Positions 1 through 8,098 of a DNA stretch of 64,000 nt are shown piece by piece. Position 1 is the first letter of the stretch. Each line of letters opens with the position of its first letter. Origin of the DNA: Archaeoglobaceae archaeon (GTDB lineage: Archaea; Halobacteriota; Archaeoglobi; Archaeoglobales; Archaeoglobaceae). The position numbers and the translations under genes are program-made. The stretch lies in NCBI GenBank assembly GCA_027028145.1, contig JALVJV010000023.1, positions 105,862-169,861 of the forward strand, given 5' to 3'. The notes beneath the pieces are model-generated. The model ran no database searches, was not told the origin of the DNA, and worked only from the letters and a program-made list of their open reading frames with translations.

Positions 1-900
1 GTTCGTCTTCTCCTTAGCCTTGCTGTGTCCGTTGACCAAGCAGAAGTCCCCGTAATCTTCCCTTATGACCCAACCTCTCGGACATGTGCAGAACGTTCTG
101 ACGTAATCGTCGTGCCTCTTCGTAAGTATCCTCAGCTTCGGATCGTATATGACTGAAGTTATCTCGTCCATTATCGAAGCCGGAACCTCAACCCTAACTC
201 CGACATCTATCGCCTTCGCATTCTCACTCACGGCGATATTGTATTTCTTAACCCACTTTTCGAGCCACTCTGATCCACCTCTTCCGACTCCGATGATTAA
301 GTAATCGTATTCGTATTGCTTCCCGTCGTGCAGTGTGATCTTCTTCTCCTTCGGATTTATATCCACGACCGTCTTCCTCGTGTATATCTTGACGCCGTTA
401 TCCTTCAGATACTTCTCTATGCTCTTTATGACCTTCGGCAATTCATCGCTCCCTACATGTCTCTGCTTAAGCGGAACGAACTCAATTCCGGCGGCGTTAG
501 CCCTTCTCAAAAAATCTTCGATCTTCTCCTTATCAGTCCCGTAAACTTCATCCGGCGCTCCGTGTTGCAAAAATATCTTATCGACTTCCTCCATCTTCTT
601 CAGCAGATACTCAGCATCGATCAGATCGATCAGATCTCCGCCGACGGTGTAGCTTGAAGGATACTCCGGAATGGCGTAGTTCAGCTTTCCGTCGGAAAGA
701 CCACCAGCCCCTCCGACGCCGAAGGTTATGTTGCAGGGTTTGCACTTCGTGCAGAAACTTTCGGAAAGATCGCTGGGACACTTTCTTTTGTCGATATCTC
801 TACCGAGCTCGAAGATCGCAACCTTCAACTTTCCTGCAAGCTTGTATGCGGCGAACAAACCTCCAGGGCCGGCTCCAACGATTATGACATCGTATTTCAT
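1..900 (-). CDS. FAD-dependent dehydrogenase (COG2509-like), cut by window edge
   Basis: The first 300 residues are visible and the gene runs off the left edge of the window. It opens with a Rossmann FAD-binding motif (VGAGPGG at about residues 8-14) followed by a cysteine group at residues 41, 50, 53 and 56 (CPSDLSESFCTKCKPC) and a glycine-rich GVGGAGGLSDGKLN stretch. This combination is typical of large uncharacterised NAD(P)/FAD dehydrogenases; substrate and partner are unknown. A TATA-like element near 922-932 lies about 27 nt upstream of the ATG, so the message is probably leaderless. Family assignment is from recalled motifs; the C-terminal part is not visible. Confidence 0.75.
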   Translation of the reverse strand, partial: MKYDVIIVGAGPGGLFAAYKLAGKLKVAIFELGRDIDKRKCPSDLSESFCTKCKPCNITFGVGGAGGLSDGKLNYAIPEYPSSYTVGGDLIDLIDAEYLLKKMEEVDKIFLQHGAPDEVYGTDKEKIEDFLRRANAAGIEFVPLKQRHVGSDELPKVIKSIEKYLKDNGVKIYTRKTVVDINPKEKKITLHDGKQYEYDYLIIGVGRGGSEWLEKWVKKYNIAVSENAKAIDVGVRVEVPASIMDEITSVIYDPKLRILTKRHDDYVRTFCTCPRGWVIREDYGDFCLVNGHSKAKEKTN

Positions 901-943
901 ACATTTTTAGGCTCTTCTGGCAAAGTATATTTAAGATTTTTTA

Positions 944-1693
944 TCAGACGTTCACCACTTTCAAGCATCTCCCTACTTCGGCTGAGTTGATCACAGCCCT
1001 ATAAACGAACTCTCTCGCCTTCTTGCAAGCATCTTGTAGGCCCAACCCTTTAGCAAGGTAACATGCAAGGGCGGAACTGTAAACACAGCCCGTTCCGTGG
1101 ATCTCAGCATCGACGATCTTGCCTTCGATTACGAACGTTTTTCCAGTATCGGCATCGAATACGACATCCCTTCCACCTAAGCTCCCACCTGTAACCACTA
1201 CCGAGCATCCGAATCTATCCGCAATTTCCTTCGCCGCCTTCTCCGCGGATTCCGAATCCTCAATCTCGATTCCAGAAAGCTTAGAAGCCTCATCCGCGTT
1301 GGGAGTTACGACATCGCAAGCTTCCGCGAGGATAGAATAAACGTCCCTGCCGGAAAATTTAAAGCCGGTAGTTGCCTTGATTACGGGATCAACGACCTTG
1401 GGAATCTCGAGACCCTTTATCAGCTTCGCAATAACCTTCGCCTGATCTTTGGAGCAAACCAATCCCACCTTTATACCGGCCAAGTTTAGATCGTCCAACA
1501 CCGCCGAAATCTGTCTTTCGAGGCATTTCGGTTCGATCTCGTAGATCCCGTAAACGCCACACGTGTTCTGATACGTTATAACCGTAACGGCTGAAGACGG
1601 AAAAAAGCCGAGAGCCTTTATGGTCTTAACGTCTGCGAGGATTCCAGCCCCACCGCTCGGATCCAATCCGGCTATGCTCAATACGCTCCTCAT
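944..1693 (-). CDS. thiD: Hydroxymethylpyrimidine/phosphomethylpyrimidine kinase
   Basis: ThiD phosphorylates hydroxymethylpyrimidine and its monophosphate in cytosolic thiamine biosynthesis. The 249-residue protein has the ribokinase-fold signatures: the N-terminal substrate motif GLDPSGGAGILADVKT (about residues 9-24) and the C-terminal anion-hole motif HGTGC (about 200-204). A GGAGGT ribosome site lies about 7 nt before the ATG. Many archaeal ThiD proteins carry a fused C-terminal ThiN domain; it is absent here. The first 68 nt overlap the 3' end of the PAP2 phosphatase gene upstream in another frame, so the two are probably co-transcribed with hisS. Confidence 0.93.
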   Translation of the reverse strand: MRSVLSIAGLDPSGGAGILADVKTIKALGFFPSSAVTVITYQNTCGVYGIYEIEPKCLERQISAVLDDLNLAGIKVGLVCSKDQAKVIAKLIKGLEIPKVVDPVIKATTGFKFSGRDVYSILAEACDVVTPNADEASKLSGIEIEDSESAEKAAKEIADRFGCSVVVTGGSLGGRDVVFDADTGKTFVIEGKIVDAEIHGTGCVYSSALACYLAKGLGLQDACKKAREFVYRAVINSAEVGRCLKVVNV

Positions 1694-2426
1694 TTCGAAA
1701 CCTCCAGCCGATGCAATTCGGTATTATGCATCCAAAAAATCCCGAGATCGGATACACTATCGGTCGGTTGATGATAGAACCGAAAAGCAGTATCGACAAG
1801 CCGATTAGGAACATAACGAATCTGAGCTTTAAGCTGTCGGGAAGTTCGTAGTTTAGGTAGTCCGTAGATAAGGTGTGTGCGACACCGAATCCGAGCAGAT
1901 ACCCGCCGATCTTGAATGCGTAGTGTCCGATCAAGGGATATAAGGAAAAGATGAGAAGGGACGAAATCACGATTCCCAAAAGCTTTGAACTTCTGTTTAA
2001 ACTGAATTCTATCGAAGATGCGACGTATCCTATCGAAATTCCTATGATCAAACCTCCGATCACATCTCTAACGTAATGAACGCCGAGAAATATCCTCGAC
2101 AGACCTACGAGACCTACCACAACAAAAGCAACGGCGAAAAACCACACCTTCCTTATTTTAAACGCCAAGTAACTCCAGAAAGTCGCTGAAACTGTCGTAT
2201 GTCCGCTCGGGAATCCGTAACCGCTTACGGATGTCTTCCACAGATACTTAGGAGGTCTCGGAAGCTTGAAAAAGTTCTTTAGGGTTATAACGGTTAAACT
2301 GCTCAAGATGAGCGCACAGAAGAGTTGCCATCCCGTTCTTCTGTCCACCACGAAGTATACGAAAGGAACGAAAACTAAATACGCTTTTTCGTCTCCGAGT
2401 TCCGTAATCAACAACCAAAAGTTCAT
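1626..2426 (-). CDS. PAP2-family membrane phosphatase
   Basis: A 266-residue integral membrane protein with the three PAP2 phosphatase motifs in order: KNFFKLPRP (about residues 50-58), GFPSGHT (about 71-77) and SRIFLGVHYVRDV (about 109-121), the last carrying the catalytic histidine. Several hydrophobic segments lie between and after the motifs. Family members dephosphorylate lipid phosphates or polyprenyl pyrophosphates at the membrane; the substrate here is unknown. The start overlaps the hisS stop (ATGA type). The last 22 or so residues are basic and polar (ending WGWNPRRR), outside the membrane domain, and overlap thiD by 68 nt, which suggests the original stop was lost and the frame extended. 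Confidence 0.88.
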   Translation of the reverse strand: MNFWLLITELGDEKAYLVFVPFVYFVVDRRTGWQLFCALILSSLTVITLKNFFKLPRPPKYLWKTSVSGYGFPSGHTTVSATFWSYLAFKIRKVWFFAVAFVVVGLVGLSRIFLGVHYVRDVIGGLIIGISIGYVASSIEFSLNRSSKLLGIVISSLLIFSLYPLIGHYAFKIGGYLLGFGVAHTLSTDYLNYELPDSLKLRFVMFLIGLSILLFGSIINRPIVYPISGFFGCIIPNCIGWRFRNEERIEHSRIGSERWGWNPRRR

Positions 2427-3652
2427 ATCAAATCTAGGAGTTCATTCAAGCTTACGGCTTTCTGCTCACCGCTCCTCAAATCTTTAACAGCGACCTTCCC
2501 TTCCTTAAGCTCTCGCTCACCGACGATTACGGCTAAATCCGCGTTTATGTCGTTTGCATAGCTGAGCTGTTTTTTGATGTTCCTTTCCATGACATCCGTA
2601 ACGACAACCGCTTTATCCCTCAGCATATTCGCAATTTTAAAGGCTTCTCCTTCCAAACCCCTGAAGCTTACAACGACAACCTTCTTCTTTCGCTCCAACT
2701 CAACTTCGCAGATCTCGGCAATCCTATCGAATCCCAAAGCGAAGCCTGTGGCTGGAGTATCTTCCCCTCCGAAAAGATGCGCCAAACGGTAGCTACCTCC
2801 CCCGCATATCTGATTCTGAGCTCCCAAGCCTTCTTTAGCGTAGGCTTCGAAGACTACGCCGGTGTAGTAATCCAGCCCCCTCGCAATTCCGAAATCGAGC
2901 TTGTATTTAACGTCGAGAGCATCCAATACGTCGCACAACTTTTCTATGTGACCGAAATCGAAATCGGGGATGATCTCCTTAGCTGAGCCAATGATGTCTC
3001 TATCTCCAACGAGTTCGACCAAAGAAAATATCGAATCTCGCAGATCCGAGCTAACCCCTACTTCGTCCAGATACTTCTCAAGACCTTCGACGTCCTTCTT
3101 ATCTATAAGCCTCATGATCTTCGAAGCAACGTTCTCATCCAAATCTCTGAGCAGATGCCTCAGCAGTCCTACATGACCTACGTGCAGATCGAACTTAATC
3201 TTAAGCTCGTCCATTATTCTGTATGCGAGGGATACAACCTCGGCATCGGCTAAAGGCGATGAGGAGCCTATAAGCTCAACTCCGAATTGCCAGAATTCTC
3301 TGTATCTTCCTTTCTGAGGCCTTTCATAGCGGAAGCAGTTTGCGAAGTAGTAGAACCGCAACGGTTTCGGCATTCCGACGCATTCGTTTACGAACATCCT
3401 GATTACCGGAGCCGTGAGTTCTGGTCTCAACGCGAGATCCCTTCCACCCTTATCCTTGAACGCGTATATCTCCTCTATTATCCCCTCGCCGGATTTTATC
3501 GTGAAAAGCTCCAAATGCTCGAACGTAGGAGTTAAAACTTCTCTGTAGCCGTAGCTTTCCGCAATTCTTCTCATGATTTTCTCGATGGCTCTTCTTTTTT
3601 CCATCTCATCCGGCAGAAAGTCCCTCGTTCCTCTCGGTCTTTCGATTTTCAC
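2423..3652 (-). CDS. hisS: Histidyl-tRNA synthetase
   Basis: Class II synthetase charging tRNA-His, 409 residues, a usual archaeal length. It shows the N-terminal RGTRDFLPDEMEKR (residues 6-19), a motif 2 region ending FRYERPQKGRYREFWQ, and the HisRS-specific LDYYTG near residue 260, followed by the GGGSYRLAHLFGG and ATGFALGFDRI segments and a C-terminal anticodon-binding domain. The start is a GTG at 3652 preceded by GAGGCG; no upstream ATG keeps the conserved N-terminus. It heads a minus-strand run hisS, PAP2 phosphatase, thiD with overlapping ends. Confidence 0.95.
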   Translation of the reverse strand: MKIERPRGTRDFLPDEMEKRRAIEKIMRRIAESYGYREVLTPTFEHLELFTIKSGEGIIEEIYAFKDKGGRDLALRPELTAPVIRMFVNECVGMPKPLRFYYFANCFRYERPQKGRYREFWQFGVELIGSSSPLADAEVVSLAYRIMDELKIKFDLHVGHVGLLRHLLRDLDENVASKIMRLIDKKDVEGLEKYLDEVGVSSDLRDSIFSLVELVGDRDIIGSAKEIIPDFDFGHIEKLCDVLDALDVKYKLDFGIARGLDYYTGVVFEAYAKEGLGAQNQICGGGSYRLAHLFGGEDTPATGFALGFDRIAEICEVELERKKKVVVVSFRGLEGEAFKIANMLRDKAVVVTDVMERNIKKQLSYANDINADLAVIVGERELKEGKVAVKDLRSGEQKAVSLNELLDLI

Positions 3653-3728
3653 GCCTCAAGCTTAGCAGTATCTGTTTAAAAATTTGCTCAAAGGTTAAAT
3701 TATTTATAAGGTTTGCATAGCTAAGGGT

Positions 3729-4052
3729 ATGGACAAAATAAACTTCGATGCAGAATACGTCAGACCCATAATAAGGGGAGAAAAGGTCACTACGATTAGA
3801 AAGGGAATCAAGAGCTACCCCGTTGGCAGAATAGTGGATCTCACCGTAAACTACACGCCGTTTGCAAGGGCGAGAGTTGAGAAGGTGGTCGTAAAGAGAG
3901 TTAGCGAGCTCACCGATGAGGATGCTAAGAGAGACGGTTTCAGCAGTAAGGACGAGCTTATCCAAGCTCTTAGGAGAATATATGGAGATATAAAGGATAG
4001 CGACTTCGTTACGATCGTCCATTTTGTGGTGGTTGAGAGTTACGTTAGATGA
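3729..4052 (+). CDS. ASCH-domain protein
   Basis: A 107-residue protein that is one ASCH domain: an N-terminal YVRPIIRGEKVTTIRKGIKSYPVGRIVDL segment (lysine/arginine-rich, expected to line the RNA- or nucleoside-binding cleft) and a following beta-barrel with ARARVEKVVVKRV. ASCH proteins are proposed RNA-binding factors, and some small members (YqfB type) are amidohydrolases acting on modified cytidines; the sequence does not decide between these. A TATA-like TTTATAAG ends about 20 nt before the ATG, implying a leaderless transcript divergent from hisS. An overlapping antisense frame was judged a shadow. Confidence 0.75.
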   Translation: MDKINFDAEYVRPIIRGEKVTTIRKGIKSYPVGRIVDLTVNYTPFARARVEKVVVKRVSELTDEDAKRDGFSSKDELIQALRRIYGDIKDSDFVTIVHFVVVESYVR

Positions 4053-4137
4053 TCTCCCAAATCGATCGGCTTGCAATTGATCATACGTGGTCAGACTAAA
4101 CCGTTAAATAATAAAGCTTGCTGGCAGTAATACACGT

Positions 4138-5136
4138 ATGGAGAAGTTCAGCTACGCGAAGGCTGGAGTTGATATATTTCAAGAAGAGAAAGCCGTCAAA
4201 GCCCTCACGAGTCAGATAAAGCATGTTAGGAGCGGTTCCGGTAAGCCGATTTTGATGGGGCATTACGCGAGCGTCTTGGATTTCGGCGAGTTCGGAGTTG
4301 CGATAACCACCGATGGCGTCGGAACGAAGATAATGGTTGCTGAGAAGCTCGGTAAGTTCGACACCATCGGAATAGACTGCGTAGCAATGAACGTCAACGA
4401 TCTCGTAGCCATAGGAGCCGAGCCGATAGCGATGGTTGACTACATCGCAACGTTCAAGCCGAATGAGGAGATCATGGCCGAAATTGCCAAGGGATTGGAG
4501 AAGGGATGCGAGATCGCAAACATAACTCTCGTCGGAGGCGAAACGGCAACTCTGCCGGATCTAATCAAAGGATGGGATCTGGTGGGAACGGCGATAGGAA
4601 TAGTAGATAAGGATAAGATAATAACCGGCGAAAACATTCAGCCGGGGGATGTTATCTTCGGAATTCCGAGCTCCGGCATACACAGCAACGGCTTAACTCT
4701 TGCGAGGAAGGTTATCGAGAAAGCCGGTTACAGTTACAGCGACGAATTTGAAAACGGTAAGACGATCGGTGAAGAGTTGCTAACGCCTACGAGGATATAC
4801 GTTAAGGAGATCTTGCACGTAATTAAGAACTACGAGGTTCACGGTCTCGCCCACATCACTGGCGGAGGTCTGCTCAACCTCAAGAGGCTTAAAAAGGTTA
4901 AGTTCGTGATAGACGATCCCCTACCACCGCAGAGGATCTTCAGGTTCATTCAGGAATTGGGAAACATAGATGATGATGAGATGTTCAGAACCTTCAACAT
5001 GGGCATGGGTTTCGCAATAGTTATGCCCAAGGAGGAAGCCAAAAAACTCGAAAGAGCGGGTGTAATTGATGGAAAGATCGTCGGATATGTAGAGGAGGGA
5101 GAAGGGGTTTTCGTTAAAGATTTGAGGATAGATTAG
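4138..5136 (+). CDS. purM: Phosphoribosylformylglycinamidine cyclo-ligase
   Basis: PurM (AIR synthetase) makes aminoimidazole ribotide from FGAM with ATP in purine synthesis. The 332-residue protein begins with [10 protein letters not shown], has the ATP-binding TTDGVGTK near residue 60, the GGETATLPD motif near 135, [11 protein letters not shown] near 180 and [10 protein letters not shown] near 240, all in family order. A TAAATAATAA element near 4105-4113 sits about 28 nt before the ATG, consistent with a leaderless mRNA. Its stop overlaps by 4 nt the stop of the convergent DUF5611 gene. Confidence 0.95.
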   Translation: MEKFSYAKAGVDIFQEEKAVKALTSQIKHVRSGSGKPILMGHYASVLDFGEFGVAITTDGVGTKIMVAEKLGKFDTIGIDCVAMNVNDLVAIGAEPIAMVDYIATFKPNEEIMAEIAKGLEKGCEIANITLVGGETATLPDLIKGWDLVGTAIGIVDKDKIITGENIQPGDVIFGIPSSGIHSNGLTLARKVIEKAGYSYSDEFENGKTIGEELLTPTRIYVKEILHVIKNYEVHGLAHITGGGLLNLKRLKKVKFVIDDPLPPQRIFRFIQELGNIDDDEMFRTFNMGMGFAIVMPKEEAKKLERAGVIDGKIVGYVEEGEGVFVKDLRID

Positions 5137-5441
5137 TCCTTTTCGACCTCCTTTTTCAACAACTTCTGCCTCTCCTTTGCCGTGTAGCCCGTAAGTTCCT
5201 CTAAAAACTTGTTGTAAGTCTTAATCGTCTGAACTGCTACATCTTCAGATACATTCGGATTGGTTTTCGACTCAGCGTAGAGCTTTTTATCCTTAAGCCA
5301 GAGTCTTAGCTCTTCTATAGCCCCGAACCTGACGATGTAAACGTCACCGTCCTTCTCGAACTCGCCGAAGTGCTTGACGATCATCTCTTCCAATCTCTCC
5401 TGCGTGGGCTTAAAACCTCTCTTAAATCTGTATTCTCTCAT
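5133..5441 (-). CDS. Small conserved archaeal protein (DUF5611-like)
   Basis: A 102-residue soluble protein with no catalytic motif. It starts [13 protein letters not shown], continues with alternating charged helix and strand segments ([32 protein letters not shown]) and ends in a lysine-rich helix. The pattern matches a small archaeal family I recall as DUF5611; function unknown. The ATG at 5441 was preferred to an upstream in-frame start because the extension would run antisense through the promoter and start of the PAC2 gene. It ends convergently, overlapping purM by 4 nt. Confidence 0.68.
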   Translation of the reverse strand: MREYRFKRGFKPTQERLEEMIVKHFGEFEKDGDVYIVRFGAIEELRLWLKDKKLYAESKTNPNVSEDVAVQTIKTYNKFLEELTGYTAKERQKLLKKEVEKD

Positions 5442-5489
5442 GCTATAAGCTATGGAAAAGGATAAATAAGCTTTTATCAATCCATAATC

Positions 5490-6221
5490 ATGGAAGATTT
5501 TGAAACAAGAATATTGGTCGATAAAGTGGATGTAAGAAATCCTATCGTCCTTACAAGCTTCCCCGGGATCGGACTCGTTGGAACGATCGCATCCTCGCAC
5601 TTCATAATGGAGTTGAACTTAGAACAGATCGGTGTGATCGAGTCGAAGAGCATTCCTCCGGTGGCTTCGCTCATGGACGGAATAATTCTACCGCCGATAA
5701 GGATATACCAATCAGTAGATTTAGGATTCGTTTTAATCCATTCGGACGTTCCGATAGTTCCTTACGCAACTTACGAGATGAGTCAGAAGATAGTGGAATG
5801 GGCGATCGAGATAAACGCGAGAAGGATCTTCTCTTTAGCTGGAGTTGCAACGTTTGAGGACAAGAAGAGGGTGTTCGGAGCGGCGACTTCCAAGGAGTTG
5901 TTAGACGAAATCAAGGATTACGTTGAAATCTTTAAGAGTGGGACGATTTCCGGCATTGCCGGTTCGATTTTAAACGAGTGCGTTGCGAGGAAGTTCCCCG
6001 GCTTGGCTTTGCTCGGAGAAACTTTAGGATTCAATCCCGATCCGAGAGCGGCGGCAGAAGTTATAAACGTTTTGAACAAAATGTTTAATTGGAACGTCAG
6101 CGTAGAGAAGTTGATCAAGGAGGCCGAGATGATAGAGGCTCAGATGCAGAAGCTTGCGGAACAAGCCAGAATGCACGAGGAGAAGGCTATGAAGAGGGAA
6201 GAACTGCCCATGTATGGGTGA
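5490..6221 (+). CDS. Proteasome assembly chaperone (PAC2) family protein
   Basis: A 243-residue protein of the PAC2 superfamily (COG2047-like). The signature is the N-terminal VLTSFPGIGLVGTIAS (about residues 21-36), followed by IPPVASLMDG, an IPIVPYATYEMSQKIVEWA-like segment, and a C-terminal helix rich in E, K and M. Archaeal members are ATP-grasp-like proteins of unclear biochemical role; a part in proteasome assembly is inferred from eukaryotic relatives only. A TATA element at about 5460-5467 gives a leaderless start at 5490. The TGA overlaps the ATG of the DUF473 gene (TGATG), indicating translational coupling. Confidence 0.85.
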   Translation: MEDFETRILVDKVDVRNPIVLTSFPGIGLVGTIASSHFIMELNLEQIGVIESKSIPPVASLMDGIILPPIRIYQSVDLGFVLIHSDVPIVPYATYEMSQKIVEWAIEINARRIFSLAGVATFEDKKRVFGAATSKELLDEIKDYVEIFKSGTISGIAGSILNECVARKFPGLALLGETLGFNPDPRAAAEVINVLNKMFNWNVSVEKLIKEAEMIEAQMQKLAEQARMHEEKAMKREELPMYG

Positions 6222-6616
6222 TGATCATGAGATGTTTGGTCATCACCGGGGTTTCCAAAAGGGCTCTTGATGAGTTGACGAGAAGGATAATAAAAACGAT
6301 TGAATTGAGAAGTGCTCACAACGTTGCGACAGCTTTGAAAGCTGATATAGGAGATAAGGTTTTGCTTACGACTTCGAAGTTGCACGATGTGGATAAGGGA
6401 ACTGTCGGTGTAATAGCCGAAGTCGTCGGTAAAGAGGTAATATCGCATTCTCTGATCTTCGCATCCGAAAGCATGATTCAGGAGAACGAAATGACGGTGG
6501 TAAGGCTGAAATTGGATGTAAAAGGTGTAGGTAGGATAGTGAAGTTGTATAACGCCGGAATTCTCGACACGACCGAAGCGGATGTGGTTGAAGTTAGCTA
6601 CTTCGATGCCCGATAG
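6221..6616 (+). CDS. DUF473 family protein
   Basis: A 131-residue archaeal protein recognised as DUF473 by its opening CLVITGVSKRALDELTRRIIKTIELRSAHN, with a following small beta-rich half containing DIGDKVLLTTSKLHDVDKGTVGVIAEV. No catalytic residues stand out and the function is unknown. It starts inside the PAC2 stop codon; a second ATG two codons later (6227) is an alternative. Downstream is a T-rich, A-rich convergent spacer before the cytochrome gene. Confidence 0.78.
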   Translation: MIMRCLVITGVSKRALDELTRRIIKTIELRSAHNVATALKADIGDKVLLTTSKLHDVDKGTVGVIAEVVGKEVISHSLIFASESMIQENEMTVVRLKLDVKGVGRIVKLYNAGILDTTEADVVEVSYFDAR

Positions 6617-6664
6617 TTTTTTATTATTTAAATAAATAAATATATTTAAATTTTTGAAAAAAGT
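6617..6664. terminator. AT-only convergent terminator region
   Basis: The 48-bp spacer between the convergent DUF473 and cytochrome genes is almost pure A/T. On the plus strand it starts with a run of six T soon after the stop; on the minus strand the six T's at 6657-6662 follow the cytochrome stop directly. Oligo-T stretches are the usual archaeal termination signal, so it may serve both directions. No hairpin was found. Confidence 0.5.
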
Positions 6665-7486
6665 TCATGAATATTGATAATTCACGTTGGGAATTACCCC
6701 GGGCCACGTAACGTTTGTCAAGTTGGTGGCGCCGTAGCCTGTGGTGTTACCGTATACGATCGCCCATGCGGTTCCGTTTATCTTCCACTTCGTGATGTTC
6801 CAGTTATGCACGCCGTTTGACAGTGTAGCTGGATTGGTTATGTTTACGTCGAACTCCAAGCTTCTCGCGTGAGTCCAGTTAATTTTAACGGCAACGGCGG
6901 TATGGCAGGCTATGCAAGCTTCGTTTTCTCCCCTGAGTAGGGTCGAATTGTTGGCGGCTCTAACAAAAGCCAAGTGCGCCGCACAGCTTCCGGTATCTCC
7001 CGGATATGCAGTCAAACCGAATCCTCCGGCTATCACGTAACTACTGCTGAAGACTCCCGGATTACCGTGGCACTCGTAACACGTCTGAGAGCCTATGCTT
7101 AGGTAGTAACCTACGTGATTCAGATTGTTGTATGCACCGTGGCAATCCATGCATCTCACGGTGCTCGCCGCATGAGCTTGAACACCGGGCGTATATTGTG
7201 TGTAACTACCACTTACGCTTGCGAACGAAATTCCGTTGAAACCTCCCGCCCTATGGCAAAGTTGGCATTCGAATACGTAACCGGTTTCGCCGGTGTGCGG
7301 GCCTACGTGCGCTCTCATCTCTTCGTATATATCGGCGTGGCACTTTTTACAGGGAACGTTATTTCCAGTTCCGCTTAGGTTATACCAGTAGTGTTGCCCG
7401 GCGAACAGTGAAACCGTGCTGGGTAAAACGACCAATCCCGTTGCGGCGAGGACAAGGGTTACCAGTAAAAGTTTGGCTAAGTTCAT
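6665..7486 (-). CDS. Exported pentaheme cytochrome c
   Basis: A 273-residue protein with a Sec signal peptide (MNLAKLLLVTLVLAATGLVV) and five heme c attachment motifs in order: CKKCH, CQLCH, CMDCH, CYECH and CIACH. A CAAH between the fourth and fifth lacks one cysteine. The roughly 75 residues after the last heme are heme-free and rich in N-x-S/T sequons (NWT, NIT, NGT, NTT, NLT, NVT), as expected of an S-layer or extracellular glycoprotein. The start at 7486 was chosen because an AGGAGGGGA site lies 5-7 nt upstream, strong and unlike the leaderless neighbours. It likely carries electrons at or outside the cell surface; an extracellular cytochrome filament subunit is possible but unproven. 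Confidence 0.88.
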   Translation of the reverse strand: MNLAKLLLVTLVLAATGLVVLPSTVSLFAGQHYWYNLSGTGNNVPCKKCHADIYEEMRAHVGPHTGETGYVFECQLCHRAGGFNGISFASVSGSYTQYTPGVQAHAASTVRCMDCHGAYNNLNHVGYYLSIGSQTCYECHGNPGVFSSSYVIAGGFGLTAYPGDTGSCAAHLAFVRAANNSTLLRGENEACIACHTAVAVKINWTHARSLEFDVNITNPATLSNGVHNWNITKWKINGTAWAIVYGNTTGYGATNLTNVTWPGVIPNVNYQYS

Positions 7487-7490
7487 ACCG

Positions 7491-7531
7491 TCCCCTCCTA
7501 AAAATAGGTTTACCACAAAAGTGTATATATT
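7491..7531 (-). promoter_or_regulatory. Cytochrome promoter and strong ribosome-binding site
   Basis: On the minus strand an AAAAATATATAC TATA element (about 7519-7531) is followed by a short leader holding AGGAGGGGA (complement of 7491-7499) just before the ATG. Most other genes here have a TATA box about 27 nt from the start codon and no Shine-Dalgarno site, so this gene is probably translated from a true 5' leader. Confidence 0.6.
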
Positions 7532-7599
7532 TTTTACTAAAATGTATTTAATTTAACAATAATGTTATGATAATCATTATTATTTGTTGTTGGTTGCAC

Positions 7600-7612
7600 A
7601 ATCTTTAATTAT
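7600..7612 (+). promoter_or_regulatory. TATA box of the fwd genes
   Basis: TCTTTAATTATT lies about 27 nt before the ATG at 7634, predicting transcription start at or next to the start codon of the FwdG-like gene. It is the only promoter-like element seen for the three-gene fwd run. Confidence 0.5.
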
Positions 7613-7633
7613 TGTTCAATGTAAATTTTCAGC

Positions 7634-8098
7634 ATGCCTTCACCTATGGACATCTACAAGCTCCTTCCGAAGACTAATTGCAAGCTTTGCGGAGAGCAAA
7701 CTTGCATGAGCTTCGCGTTCAAGCTGATTAAAAAGGAGAAGAAGTTGGAAGACTGCAAGCCGTTGTTCGAGCCCGAATTCGAAGAGCAGAGAAAAAAGAT
7801 AGAGGAGATGCTGAAGGTAGTTGAAAAGGCGACGGAGACGGGTTTGGTCGTGAACGAAGACCTTTGCATAGGTTGCGGAAACTGCATCGTCGTTTGCCCG
7901 GTTCACGTTTACGAAGATCCCGAAGGAGCGGGCTCTGGATTCGGAGTGAGGCTCGAGAATCCCATACTCAGGGTGGAAAACGGAGTGGTTAGGGTTGTAG
8001 ATGTGGGCTTATGCAGGAGATACAAGGAGAAGACCATCTGCGTTGCCTGTAGGGAGAACTGTCCCACTTCCGCAATAGCATTTCTGGAGGAGTTATGA
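7634..8098 (+). CDS. FwdG-like iron-sulfur protein with CFeSP-type N-terminal cluster domain
   Basis: A 154-residue ferredoxin-like protein. Residues 5-44 (MDIYKLLPKTNCKLCGEQTCMSF and a later DCKPL) form a 4Fe-4S domain of the type at the N-terminus of the corrinoid iron-sulfur protein CdhE; compare IYKLLPQTNCGECGFDTCMSF of the cdhE product in this window. The second half has a bacterial-type ferredoxin motif CIGCGNCIVVCPVH near residues 77-90 and a looser C-x8-C-x2-C-x3-C group ending CVACRENCP. It probably passes electrons to or from the formylmethanofuran dehydrogenase encoded next (ATGA overlap). Exact subunit name is uncertain. Confidence 0.78.
   Translation: MPSPMDIYKLLPKTNCKLCGEQTCMSFAFKLIKKEKKLEDCKPLFEPEFEEQRKKIEEMLKVVEKATETGLVVNEDLCIGCGNCIVVCPVHVYEDPEGAGSGFGVRLENPILRVENGVVRVVDVGLCRRYKEKTICVACRENCPTSAIAFLEEL

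Noticed and set aside
3606..4076. Minus-strand frame over the ASCH gene
   Set aside because: Antisense to a complete ASCH domain with its own TATA box; the frame has no recognisable domain.
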